The translations under genes were made by a program, and so were the position numbers. This document shows, piece after piece, positions 29,147 through 38,924 of a DNA stretch of 64,000 bases (its first letter is position 1; the number at the start of each line of letters is the position of its first letter). The notes under the pieces were generated by a model that was not told the DNA's origin, did no database searches, and was given only the letters and a program-made list of their open reading frames with translations. This DNA is from Methyloversatilis universalis. GTDB taxonomy: Bacteria; Pseudomonadota; Gammaproteobacteria; Methylococcales; Methylococcaceae. The DNA lies in NCBI GenBank assembly GCA_020723665.1, contig DYIL01000015.1, positions 1-64,000 on the forward strand, given 5' to 3'.

Positions 29147-30277
29147 ATGGCCGATACCATCCCAGATCTCCTCCGTTCGGTGCGTGAAGCCGAACAAACC
29201 ATGCGGATGCAAGCCGAGCGACTTCGCATCGTTCAAGACCAGGCCCCTGTCGGTATCTGTGAAATCGATCTGGAAGGCCATTATCAGCGTGTCAATGACC
29301 GCTTTTGTGAAATTACGGGTTATACGCGCGAAGAACTGCTCACCAAGCGTTTCCAGGACATCACGCATCCCGATGATGTCGCTGCCAATGTCGAAGCCTT
29401 CCGGCGTCAAGCGCACGCGGATTTCCCCTACAGGATAGAAAAACGCTACATCCACAAGAACGGGCACATCGTGTGGATCGAGCTCAATGGTTATGTCGTT
29501 CGCGATGAACAGGGCCGGCCACTATTCGGAGTCGGTATCGTCCATGACATTACCGAGCGTAAACAGGCAGAGGCGGCGCTACGAGAGGCCGACCGGCGCA
29601 AGGACGAGTTCCTCGCCATGCTCGCGCACGAACTCCGCAATCCTTTGGCGCCCATCCGCAACGCCGTCACCATCATGCGCCGACTCGATGGCTCAGACCC
29701 TAAGCTGCACTGGGCTAAAGAAGTCATCGCACGGCAGGTGAATCACCTGACGCGACTGGTCGATGATTTGTTGGATGTATCGCGCATCGTACAAGGAAAG
29801 CTAACGCTGCAAAAAACCGACGTGGATGTCGCCACCCTGATCGAGCATGCCGTTGAAGAAAGTCGACCCTTCATCGAACTTCGCCGTCATACGCTCACGG
29901 TTTCCGTACCGCCGGAACCGCTGAGGGTAAACGGAGACAACGTACGTCTGACGCAGGTCGTGGCAAACCTGCTCGACAATGCCGCCAAGTACACGCCGGA
30001 AGGCGGCCGGATATGGGTGTACGCAACGCGTGAAAAAGGAGAAGCGGTCATTTCCGTGCGGGACAGCGGCGAGGGAATCGCAGAAGATTTGCTGCCCTAC
30101 CTGTTCGACCTTTTCATTCAAGCCGAACGCACCCTGGACCGCGCAAAGGGCGGCCTCGGTTTGGGCTTGACCATCGTACGGAACATCGTGGGCATGCACG
30201 GGGGGCGAGTGGAAGTGAGCAGTCAGGGCCCCGGCAAAGGCAGCGAGTTCGTGGTGCGTTTGCCGTCGTTGAATTGA
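29147..30277 (+). CDS. PAS-domain sensor histidine kinase
   Basis: GYTREELLTKRFQDITHPDD; FLAMLAHELRNPLAPIRNAV; NLLDNAAKYTPEGG; AKGGLGLGLTIVRNIVGMHGG. Confidence 0.9.
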   Translation: MADTIPDLLRSVREAEQTMRMQAERLRIVQDQAPVGICEIDLEGHYQRVNDRFCEITGYTREELLTKRFQDITHPDDVAANVEAFRRQAHADFPYRIEKRYIHKNGHIVWIELNGYVVRDEQGRPLFGVGIVHDITERKQAEAALREADRRKDEFLAMLAHELRNPLAPIRNAVTIMRRLDGSDPKLHWAKEVIARQVNHLTRLVDDLLDVSRIVQGKLTLQKTDVDVATLIEHAVEESRPFIELRRHTLTVSVPPEPLRVNGDNVRLTQVVANLLDNAAKYTPEGGRIWVYATREKGEAVISVRDSGEGIAEDLLPYLFDLFIQAERTLDRAKGGLGLGLTIVRNIVGMHGGRVEVSSQGPGKGSEFVVRLPSLN

Positions 30278-30443
30278 GCATGGTTGGCCGGGTTGCTTCG
30301 ATAGGGAAAAACCGGTTGGTCGATGTCTCAAAGAGCGGGAGGCGTTCCTCGCCTTTACCTAGAATTTTTCCGAGCTTAGGGTTCGTGTAGTCTTCGTGAG
30401 CCTGGGCTCATCCCATGATCCTCTGATTACCCGGAGACTCGGC

Positions 30444-31532
30444 TTACCGGTAATACCGCCCGAACCGGTTCTCCAAAAAATCTTCCAGCCGAAAGCTCTC
30501 CTGCGTCACGAAGCCTCGATGGCGTTCGGCCTGGCTCGAGACCAGATCGACGATCGCGCAGAGGGCGGCCGCGGTGGTCACCTGTATGGCCGACCACAGC
30601 TTCCCATGGATCGTCTGCGGATAGATTTTCTTCACATAATTTTCTTCGTACAGCTCGCCGCGCTGTTTGCCGCTGACCGAGACGTAGATCAGCACGACGT
30701 CCTGCACGGTCTTGGGGATCGCGTTTTCGAGGATGCGCTTTAGGGTTTCCCTGTCCTTGTTCAACTTAAGGTCGCGCATCAGGAAATGAATCTTCTCGCA
30801 GTGGCCGGGATAGCGCAGGGTCTTGTAGTTCAGCGTCTTGACCCGGCCTTTGTAGGTGTCGGCCAAGGTGCCGAGGCCGCCCGAGGTGTTGAATGCCTCA
30901 TAGAGCAGCCCGTCGATCTCGATGGTTTCGTAGCCTTCCAGCGGCATCAGGACGACGTCGCGCCCGTCTTCGATGCCATAGCAGAAATTGCCGTATTCGT
31001 TGATCAAGCCGTCGGTGGACCAGGTCAGCGAGTATTTGAGGACGTTGCTGGGATGCACCGGCAGCGCGCCGACCCTAAGCTTTACGGTGTCCAGCTCTTC
31101 GAAGTGCCCCATCAGGTCGTTCGCGACGATGTTGACGAAGCCGGGCGCGAGGCCGCATTGCGGGACGAAAGCGGTTTCCGCATTCTGGCTGAGGTTCTGG
31201 ATATAGCGGGTGACGGCGACGTCTTCGGTGAGATCGAAATAATTGAGGCCCGATTCGATGGCGTACTCGGCCACCAGCGGATTGCAGTAGTATGGCAGAG
31301 CGGAAATGATCGCCTCGCACGGATAATCCGACAGGGCGTGGCGTAGCCCGCTGCCGTGGATTGCATCCACGGCGAGGGTGGAAAGGCTCTGCCCGTCGAC
31401 ATCCTCGGTGGCCCGCTTCAGGGCGCTTTCGTCGTGATCGGCCAGATAGACGGCATAGTCGCCGGATCGGGAAAGAAGACCGGCGATCAAGGAACCGATG
31501 GTGCCGGCGCCCAGTACGAACACGTGTCGCAT
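30444..31532 (-). CDS. Saccharopine dehydrogenase family protein
   Basis: HVFVLGAGTIGSLIAGLLSRSGDYAVYLADHDESAL ... QCGLAPGFVNIVANDLM. Confidence 0.85.
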   Translation of the reverse strand: MRHVFVLGAGTIGSLIAGLLSRSGDYAVYLADHDESALKRATEDVDGQSLSTLAVDAIHGSGLRHALSDYPCEAIISALPYYCNPLVAEYAIESGLNYFDLTEDVAVTRYIQNLSQNAETAFVPQCGLAPGFVNIVANDLMGHFEELDTVKLRVGALPVHPSNVLKYSLTWSTDGLINEYGNFCYGIEDGRDVVLMPLEGYETIEIDGLLYEAFNTSGGLGTLADTYKGRVKTLNYKTLRYPGHCEKIHFLMRDLKLNKDRETLKRILENAIPKTVQDVVLIYVSVSGKQRGELYEENYVKKIYPQTIHGKLWSAIQVTTAAALCAIVDLVSSQAERHRGFVTQESFRLEDFLENRFGRYYR

Positions 31533-31684
31533 ACGTTTTTCTCCATGAGTGAATCGATCCCTTTGTTTAGCTCACACGCCTCCGCGCAAGCCCTTCGCCG
31601 GAGGGAGCGTCGCAAAATTCACGACGCGTACGCCGGCATAAGCGTCAGCATTCCGGCGAACCGCACTACCTCATGCCGTCGCGG

Positions 31685-32860
31685 CTATGCCGCGCTTTGC
31701 ACGGAAGTACGAATGACGTGAGCCGCCTGTTCCGGCAGGAAATGGTTGTAGATCGGGGCGGAGTGGAGTGGATTGTCCGGTTCGTAAGCAATGTCGTACA
31801 GCGCGAAAAACCGCTCGGCGAGCGCCGGGCTCATTTCGCGGCGCGACAGAAGTTCCAGGAGCTTGGCGTTCTCGACCACGGTTTCCAAATCCGCGCCGTA
31901 AGTCCTCAAAGCCTCCCGAATCCGTTCGGGAATCTCGCGGTTCCGTTCCGGCCGGGTAAACACCTGCAACAGCAAGCGATCGGTGTAATCGCCCGTCGGG
32001 GTCATGATGGCGATGCCTTCCGCCTCCAGGGTGTGCATCAGCTTGGACAGGCCGACCGCGATCCGCCGCCCTTCCTCGAACCGCGTAGCCCGGATCGCCA
32101 GATGGTGGGCGGTATAGCCGTAAACACGATTCCAGTGCTGGATGATCTGGGTCGGATTATCGGCATCCGACTGATCGACGAACAGCCGCAGCACCTGCCC
32201 ATTTTCCAGGATCTTGTAAAGCACGTAGGCGTTCCAGCCGTCCTCGAACTGGTAGAAGTCTTCGCCCTCGACCTGTGAGGGCACATAGCCGTGATGGCGG
32301 CGCAGGTTCTCCACGACCCGTTCGGCGTCGCCACGCACGGACGAGCCGCAGCGGATCGCGAGATGATCGAAATGGACCGTCCAGCCCAGGCGCGGTGCGA
32401 TTTTCAGCAAGGTCAGGTCGGCCTGGCTGTAGAGCAGCGATTCGACCGCCTTGACTGCCACATAGACGTCGAACTGGCCGACCCAATCGCCGATCAGCTT
32501 CGCGTCGGCATCGCCTATAAAACTTCGGGCACGGGTCAGCAGGCGGTCCAGAAACTCGCGGGCGTAGGGATCCACATGCTCCATCGCGCCCGGTAAATCC
32601 TCTTCGAACGGTTTCGACTGCCTGGCATCGCGATAGGCCGCCAGCAACCCGTCGACGGTTTTGATCCCGTGAAAATAATGGCCGGCGGTCATCGGCTGCG
32701 GCTCTGCCTCGAAGGGCGTCAAATCGATGCCGACCGTGCGGCCGTCGGGGCGCGGCACCAGGAGCTTGTTTGGATGTTCCGGATCGGCGCGGAGGGTGGT
32801 GGGACCCGCGAGTACCTCGCGGACCAGGTCGTGGGCAAGGTCATCGTGTAGATTGGACAT
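31685..32860 (-). CDS. DUF1338 family, 2-oxoadipate dioxygenase/decarboxylase-like
   Basis: GWTVHFDHLAIRCG ... GYTAHHLAIRATRFEEGRRI ... PTGDYTDRLLLQVFTRPE. Confidence 0.75.
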   Translation of the reverse strand: MSNLHDDLAHDLVREVLAGPTTLRADPEHPNKLLVPRPDGRTVGIDLTPFEAEPQPMTAGHYFHGIKTVDGLLAAYRDARQSKPFEEDLPGAMEHVDPYAREFLDRLLTRARSFIGDADAKLIGDWVGQFDVYVAVKAVESLLYSQADLTLLKIAPRLGWTVHFDHLAIRCGSSVRGDAERVVENLRRHHGYVPSQVEGEDFYQFEDGWNAYVLYKILENGQVLRLFVDQSDADNPTQIIQHWNRVYGYTAHHLAIRATRFEEGRRIAVGLSKLMHTLEAEGIAIMTPTGDYTDRLLLQVFTRPERNREIPERIREALRTYGADLETVVENAKLLELLSRREMSPALAERFFALYDIAYEPDNPLHSAPIYNHFLPEQAAHVIRTSVQSAA

Positions 32861-33097
32861 TGCAGGACCTCTCTGCCTTTGTGGGAAACATGACTAACGG
32901 CGCATTCGGCAACCGTCACCGCGGCTTGGACTCGCTTCCGCGCAGGAGGGTTGGTATGGATGCCGAATCGGGGTCAGAATACACTTTTAGACAGCCGAAG
33001 TCTCGGAAGGTTGAGGAACGCATCCGTCCGTCGAACCTCTTCTTCCCGCCCCGAATCTAACCGGAGCGAGGCGCTGCGCCTCGATAGGGAGTCGCCT

Positions 33098-34639
33098 ATG
33101 CACACCCACGATATCGTTTCCCGGAATCGACTATTCGAGAACTTGCACCTTCAGGACGTCAACATCGGCAGCTACGCCGCCTATGACGGCTGGCTGGAAG
33201 CTCCGAACGCTCCGCGCCTGGAATCGTACAACCCGGCCACGGGCGAGGCTATCGCCGAGGTCACGCTGTGTTCGGAAGCCCACTACGAAACCGTGCTGGA
33301 AGAAGCCAAGAGAGCCTTCGAGGAATGGCGATTGGTTCCGGCCCCCAAGCGGGGCGAACTGGTACGCCGAATCGGCGATGTCCTGCGCGAACACAAGGAC
33401 GCGCTGGGCAGCCTGATCGCCCTGGAAGCGGGCAAGATCAAGGCGGAGGCCGACGGCGAGGTGCAGGAGATGATCGACATGGCCGATTATGCCGTCGGGC
33501 TGTCACGCATGCTGTACGGCATCACCATGCCTTCCGAGCGCCCGGGGCACCGCCTGTACGAGCAATGGCACCCGCTCGGACCGGTGGGCGTCATCACCGG
33601 CTTCAATTTCCCGGTGGCGGTGTGGTCCTGGAACGCCTTTATCGCGGCGGTGTGCGGCGATACCGTGGTGTGGAAACCTTCCCCGAAGACCCCTCTTTGC
33701 ACCGTGGCGGTTCAGCGCCTGTGCGATCGAGTCGCGGCGGAAATGGGATATCCGGGCATTTTCTCCTGCTTCTTGCCGGAAAATCCGGAGCTGCTGGACC
33801 GCTTCGTCCGTGATAGAAGGCTGCCGCTGATCTCCTTCACCGGTTCCACGGCCGTGGGCCGCCAGGTGGCGGTGAAGGTCGCCGAGCGGCTGGGGCGGAG
33901 TCTCCTGGAACTGTCCGGCAACAACGCCGTCATCGTCGACGAGACCGCCGACCTGGATCTCGCGCTCCGGGCCATCCTGTTCGGCGCCGTGGGAACGGCC
34001 GGCCAGCGTTGCACCAGCATTCGGCGGCTGATCGTCCACGAGAGCATCTGTGACGAACTGGTCGACCGTCTCGTCAAGGCTTACGCTCAGGTGCGGATCG
34101 GCGATCCCCTGGACCCGTCGACCCTCATGGGCCCCCTCATCGACCAAGCGGCGGTCGAGGCGTATCGCCAGGCGGTGGAAGAGGCCCGCCGTCAGGGCGG
34201 CGAGGTCGTTTACGGCGGACGGGTGCTCGAGCGGCCCGGCTGCTTCGTGGAACCTACCCTGATCCGGGCGGAAAACCGCTGGGATGTCGTCCAGCGGGAA
34301 ACCTTCGCGCCTATCTCGTACGTGATGAGCTACCGCCATTTGGAGGAGGCGATCGCCATGCAGAACGACGCGGCGCACGGGCTGTCCTCGGCACTGTTCA
34401 CCCTGAATCTCCGAGCGGCCGAGCGGTTCCTGTCGGCTTCCGGCAGCGACTGCGGCATCGCCAATGTCAACGCGGGCACTTCGGGCGCGGAAATCGGCGG
34501 AGCGTTCGGCGGCGAGAAAGATACCGGAGGCGGCCGCGAGGCCGGCTCCGACGCCTGGAAGATGTACATGCGGCGGCAGACCAACACCATCAACTGGGGC
34601 GAGGGCTTGCCGCTGGCGCAGGGTATTTCGTTTTTTTGA
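33098..34639 (+). CDS. Aldehyde dehydrogenase (ALDH7 / aminoadipate-semialdehyde dehydrogenase-like)
   Basis: [87 protein letters not shown]. Confidence 0.88.
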   Translation: MHTHDIVSRNRLFENLHLQDVNIGSYAAYDGWLEAPNAPRLESYNPATGEAIAEVTLCSEAHYETVLEEAKRAFEEWRLVPAPKRGELVRRIGDVLREHKDALGSLIALEAGKIKAEADGEVQEMIDMADYAVGLSRMLYGITMPSERPGHRLYEQWHPLGPVGVITGFNFPVAVWSWNAFIAAVCGDTVVWKPSPKTPLCTVAVQRLCDRVAAEMGYPGIFSCFLPENPELLDRFVRDRRLPLISFTGSTAVGRQVAVKVAERLGRSLLELSGNNAVIVDETADLDLALRAILFGAVGTAGQRCTSIRRLIVHESICDELVDRLVKAYAQVRIGDPLDPSTLMGPLIDQAAVEAYRQAVEEARRQGGEVVYGGRVLERPGCFVEPTLIRAENRWDVVQRETFAPISYVMSYRHLEEAIAMQNDAAHGLSSALFTLNLRAAERFLSASGSDCGIANVNAGTSGAEIGGAFGGEKDTGGGREAGSDAWKMYMRRQTNTINWGEGLPLAQGISFF

Positions 34640-34700
34640 ATCGGATGTTGGGCAAGAGCGGTAGTTGTGCCGACCGAGCGCGCGGTGACTGCGCGTTCTG

Positions 34701-34811
34701 ACACGCCGGGATCGAGTGGAATTTAAATGAACGCAGGAAACGCGGAGCCTGTCCTGAGCAACGTCGAAGGGCCTGTCCTGAGCGAAGCCGAAGGGCTTAT
34801 TCCGGCCTACA
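34701..34811. repeat. Family C repeat with two core copies
   Basis: CCTGTCCTGAGCAACGTCGAAGGG CCTGTCCTGAGCGAAGCCGAAGGG CTTATTCCGGCCTAC. Confidence 0.7.
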
Positions 34812-34896
34812 AAAATAGCCTTTTGCCTTTGAAAAATCGCCTGCCGGTGATGTCTTAGGGGTTTGACGCGCCGGGATCGAAAGAATGGGCGAGCGC

Positions 34897-36369
34897 TTAC
34901 CCCCTGTTAGGCGCTAGGTTCGAAAGTTTACGCGACAGCGCTTTGGCGACGAATACGGCGAGATCGCGAAACAGGTCTTCGGCCAGGGCTTCCCGCTCGG
35001 CTTGCGGCCGCGCCAGCAGCGCTTCGACGCGAGCGAGCATCGCTTTCCGCTCCTTGGGCTCGGTTAGCGGCGAGAGCCGGTCGAAAAGCAGTCGATGAGC
35101 GGCTTTACGCTCCATCACCTCGATGCCGTCTAGAATCTGGCGGTGCGAGGTGCCTTCCCAGATCAGCAGAATCATCGCTTCCCGGAGCCAGCGTTCCACG
35201 CGCTGTTCGGCCAAGGTGCCGATTCCGCCGTGAACCTCCATCGCCCAGCGGGCGGTTTGGACCGCCAATTCGGCCGTCCAATATTTGGCGAGATGCGCCG
35301 TGAGGCGGAACAGATGGTAGCGCTCGGAATACGGCGGCATTTCTCGCCGGACCTCGTTCAAGCGTTCCACTGACTCCCAGGCCAGGGCGAAGGCCGCTTG
35401 CAGATCCGTCCAACGCCGTTCGAACTGGCAATGCAGCAGCGGGTGTTCGACGATGGGCTTGCCGAACGCGCGCCGGTTTTCCGCATAGCGCAGGGCATCG
35501 CACAGCGCACGCTGGACCAAGGCCGCGCCGGCGATGCCGTTCGCCACGCGGGAGATATTGAGCACTTCCAGGATCAGGTAAATGCCCCATTCGGCCTTGC
35601 CGAGCAGGAAGCCTTCGCTGTCCCTCAGCTCCACTTCGCCGGTCGGAACCGAGCGGGTGCCGATCTTGTCCTTGAGTCGCCGGATGAGGTAATTGAGGCT
35701 CCCATCCTCGCGGCGGCGGGGCAGCAGGAACAGCGCCAGCCCTCGAATGCCGGATGGCGCCCCGTCGGGCCGCGCCGCCACGACCGCAAGCTCGGCTCCG
35801 ACATTGCTCGCGAAATATTTGTCTCCGGTCAGCCGCCACCGGTCTCCGGCGGGTTTCGCGACGGTCGCGACCGCCGCGCCCAAATCCGAGCCGCCCCCAA
35901 TCTCCGTCATCCAGGTCGCCCCTTGCCAGACGGCATCGTCCTGACGCAGGAGCGACGGCAGGAACCGTTCCCTCAAGGCCGGATCACCGTATTTTTCGAG
36001 CACTACTGCCGTCGAGAGCGAAACCGTGTAAGGGCAATACAGGCCCGGATCGTGGAAAGCCGTGATATAGCCCAGTTCATAAGCCGGCAGCATCGACCGT
36101 TCTTCGAAAGCTCGCCAAACGGCGCCGGCCCGGTAGCCGTGTTCGAGCATTCGCCGATACTCGGGCGGATGGAGCATATCGTCGACGCGGTTGCCGAATT
36201 CATCGAACATACGTAGCCACGGGGTTCCCGCCCTGTCGACCGCATCCGAGATCGGCCGGCCTTCCGTTTCCCACCAGGACGCATAATCCGAGAGGAACAT
36301 CGCCTCCGAACGAGGACCGAGCATCAGATTCAGGAACGCTACTGGTGAACGGACGGGTTCAAGCGTCAT
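34897..36369 (-). CDS. Acyl-CoA dehydrogenase family protein
   Basis: WQGATWMTEIGGGSDLGAAVATV; RLTGDKYFASNVGAELAVVAARPDG; VQTARWAMEVHGGIGTLAEQRVERWLREAMILLIWEGTSHRQILD. Confidence 0.9.
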   Translation of the reverse strand: MTLEPVRSPVAFLNLMLGPRSEAMFLSDYASWWETEGRPISDAVDRAGTPWLRMFDEFGNRVDDMLHPPEYRRMLEHGYRAGAVWRAFEERSMLPAYELGYITAFHDPGLYCPYTVSLSTAVVLEKYGDPALRERFLPSLLRQDDAVWQGATWMTEIGGGSDLGAAVATVAKPAGDRWRLTGDKYFASNVGAELAVVAARPDGAPSGIRGLALFLLPRRREDGSLNYLIRRLKDKIGTRSVPTGEVELRDSEGFLLGKAEWGIYLILEVLNISRVANGIAGAALVQRALCDALRYAENRRAFGKPIVEHPLLHCQFERRWTDLQAAFALAWESVERLNEVRREMPPYSERYHLFRLTAHLAKYWTAELAVQTARWAMEVHGGIGTLAEQRVERWLREAMILLIWEGTSHRQILDGIEVMERKAAHRLLFDRLSPLTEPKERKAMLARVEALLARPQAEREALAEDLFRDLAVFVAKALSRKLSNLAPNRG

Positions 36370-37214
36370 CGGTCGTCTCCTTGTTCAGGGATCCATGCGA
36401 TGATCCGGAGCGGCGCGCCGCTGCCGCCTTCGATCTTCATCGGCAAGGCCACTACCGCGGCCCCGGTCGGAGGCAATTCGCCCAGCCGGGCGAGATTTTC
36501 GAAGATCGGAATGCCTCTCTCCGCGAGTATCCGGTGGGTCTCGAAATCGGTCGACCGGCCGTAATCGATGCTCGCGGTATCCAATCCGACCGCCTTAACG
36601 TGGCGCTGTTCGGCCAGCCAACGCGCGGCGTCGGGAGCGAGACCCGGGAAGCGGAGTTTCGCCACCGCCGCCTCGCCCCGCTCGGCCGTGCCGAGATACC
36701 GGAGGGGGTCCGGCCAAAACCGATCGTATCCCGTGCGTAGCAGCACGATCGCCTGCTCCGGTATCGGTCCGTGGGCCTTTTCCCAGGCGGCGAAATCGTC
36801 GCGGTTCGCCCGGTAATCGGGATTTGCGGCGGCCTTGGGCGAGACGTCGACGAGCACGGCGGGACCGGTCAGCCGGTCGAGCGGAACCCGGTCAACCGGG
36901 ATGCCGCGCTCGGAGAAATGGCTTGGGGCGTCCAGATGCGTTCCGCCATGCTCCGCCGCCCGGAACTGATAGGCTTCGTAATGAAAGCCCTTCTCGGTCG
37001 TACCGACGAACACGGGTTCGAGATGGAAAGGCGTCGCCGTCGGCCAGTACACGGTATCGGCGGAGAACGAATGGGTGAGGTCCACCCAGCGGCCGGAAGA
37101 CCACAGTCCGGTCTGTGACGCGCAGCCCGCCGAGACCAGCAGAACCGCCGACACGGTCAGGCGCCTCGCGAGGTGGATAGTCCAAATGAATGGGGATCGA
37201 ACGGTATCGCGCAT
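36366..37214 (-). CDS. Cyclase-family (kynurenine-formamidase-like) lipoprotein
   Basis: VSAVLLVSAGCASQ lipobox; VDLTHSFSADTVYWP; EHGGTHLDAPSHFSERGIPVDRVPLDRLTGPAVLVDVS; GLDTASIDYGRSTDFETHRIL. Confidence 0.88.
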   Translation of the reverse strand: MRDTVRSPFIWTIHLARRLTVSAVLLVSAGCASQTGLWSSGRWVDLTHSFSADTVYWPTATPFHLEPVFVGTTEKGFHYEAYQFRAAEHGGTHLDAPSHFSERGIPVDRVPLDRLTGPAVLVDVSPKAAANPDYRANRDDFAAWEKAHGPIPEQAIVLLRTGYDRFWPDPLRYLGTAERGEAAVAKLRFPGLAPDAARWLAEQRHVKAVGLDTASIDYGRSTDFETHRILAERGIPIFENLARLGELPPTGAAVVALPMKIEGGSGAPLRIIAWIPEQGDDR

Positions 37215-37413
37215 GGCTTGGCACCTCGATGATCGTTTTGGATAGCCTCTTGACGGCAGTGCGCCTGGACACCATGATTTGGATACCAGGGGCAGCAAGG
37301 CTTTTAGACTGACGTTCTTCACGTTTTTTGGGAAGGGACTCCATGAAACAACGGCGTAAGAACCGGTCCTGCGCGGGCAGCCATGCGCTGGGCGGAACAC
37401 CCGGAGGCCGACA

Positions 37414-38673
37414 TTGACGCAGCGATCGGCGGAAGAGAGGGCACGTCCGGACCGAGCCGCTCCCGGCGTTTCCCGCCTTGATCTATCGTCGCTCGGCGAC
37501 ATGTGCCGCGGTTCGCTCACCGTTCTCGACACCATCGAGGACATCGAACGCCATCGCGGAGCCATCGAGGAACTGGCGGAGCATACGGCTCATCCCAACC
37601 CGTTCTACGAACCCTGGTATTTGCTGACTTTGCTCGAGGTCCCTCGAAGGATGCGGCGATTGCGTTTTCTGCTGGTCCACGGGACCGACGACGATGGCTC
37701 GGGTGCGCCCGACACGCTGATCGGCTTTTTTCCGTTCGAGCAGAAACGTCTTCATCCCCTGTGTCCGGTGAGCTGCCTGTGCCCGTGGCTGGATACTTTT
37801 GGTTGGACGCTGCGCCGCACGCCGTTGCTCCGCGCCGGAGCGGTCGGCAACAGCCTCGCGGTACTGGGCAAATGGCTGGCGAGCCGGCTGCAGGCCCCGA
37901 AAATTCTTATTCTCGACGACCTTCCCGGCGGCAGCGAGATCGCCGACGCGGTCGAGCGTTGGTTCGCACGGGACCCGCGCTTGTGCCATGCGCTTGAAAT
38001 CCGCGAATCGCACCTCTACCGCCGGCAGTCGGATGCCGAAACTTATTTGGCGCGCGTGCTCTCGGGCAAGCGCCGCCGGCATCTGAGGCGCCTGCGCCGC
38101 CTGCTCGAGGAACTCGGACCGGTGCGGGTCGCCGATGTCGAGGGGGCCGACGATATCGACCGACTGATCGACGAATTCATCGCCCTGGAATCCAGCCAAT
38201 GGAAAGGCAGGCTCGGCACCTCCATGGCCTCCATGCCGGAGGGCGCGGCGATCGCCAAAACCATTCTCAAAAAGGCGCATCGACGCAAGCGGCTTTCGCT
38301 GCTCACCCTCAGGGTTGGCGACAGGCTGGTCGCGGCGCGCAGCGCCTTCGTCTCGCCGCCCGGCTGCTTCGGGTTCAAGATGGCGTACGACGAGAGTCCG
38401 CCCTATGCCCGCTGCGGTCCGGGTTTTCTGCTGGACATCGAGGGGATACATCGCCTGCACGACAATGCCAACCCACTGGGTGCCGGAATCGAGTGGCTGG
38501 ACAGCTGCGCCGTCGAAACGGCGACTCTGCCGCTCAGCATGAGGACGGAAGCCTTGAGGCTGCATCGATATCTGGTGGCCGTGCGCGGCGGGGTCGGCGA
38601 AATCGTGACGCGCCGGTTTTCCAAGGTCATCAAGGCGTTGCCCTGGAGAATGCGCCGGCTGTCGGCGTTTTAG
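37414..38673 (+). CDS. GNAT/CelD(BioF2)-like acetyltransferase
   Basis: YLARVLSGKRRRHLRRLRRLLEELGPVRV ... FIALESSQWKGRLGTSMAS; LRVGDRLVAARSAFVSP. Confidence 0.7.
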   Translation: MTQRSAEERARPDRAAPGVSRLDLSSLGDMCRGSLTVLDTIEDIERHRGAIEELAEHTAHPNPFYEPWYLLTLLEVPRRMRRLRFLLVHGTDDDGSGAPDTLIGFFPFEQKRLHPLCPVSCLCPWLDTFGWTLRRTPLLRAGAVGNSLAVLGKWLASRLQAPKILILDDLPGGSEIADAVERWFARDPRLCHALEIRESHLYRRQSDAETYLARVLSGKRRRHLRRLRRLLEELGPVRVADVEGADDIDRLIDEFIALESSQWKGRLGTSMASMPEGAAIAKTILKKAHRRKRLSLLTLRVGDRLVAARSAFVSPPGCFGFKMAYDESPPYARCGPGFLLDIEGIHRLHDNANPLGAGIEWLDSCAVETATLPLSMRTEALRLHRYLVAVRGGVGEIVTRRFSKVIKALPWRMRRLSAF

Positions 38674-38866
38674 AGCCTATCCCAGTAGGCTCAAGAAACC
38701 CTTCGACAAGCTTGTCCTGAGTTCAGTCGAAGGGCTCAGGACGAACGGTAACCTATTGATTCCGTTCGTGGTGAGCTTGTCGAACGCTCTCCTGAGCTCG
38801 TCGAAGGGCATAAACGGAATCCACTTGTTCAGAGCTTCCTTAAGGGTCTTCCGGGATGGGCTCCAA
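38669..38866. repeat. Family B repeat, copy 2 (inverted relative to 25751..25930)
   Basis: GGTAACCTATTGATTCCGTTCGTGGTGAGCTTGTCGAACGCTCTCCTGAGCTCGTCGAAGGGCAT is the reverse complement of copy 1. Confidence 0.8.
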
Positions 38867-38924
38867 GGCAGGGCGAACGAGATGCTTTATGATTCGCGAT
38901 CTTCGTCCCCGGCACAACCCGTCT

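Noticed and set aside
36366-37214. Link of the cyclase-family gene to the kynurenine remnant at 23.5-24.6 kb
   Set aside because: It is a lipoprotein about 12 kb away across other operons; family similarity to kynurenine formamidase alone does not support a pathway link.
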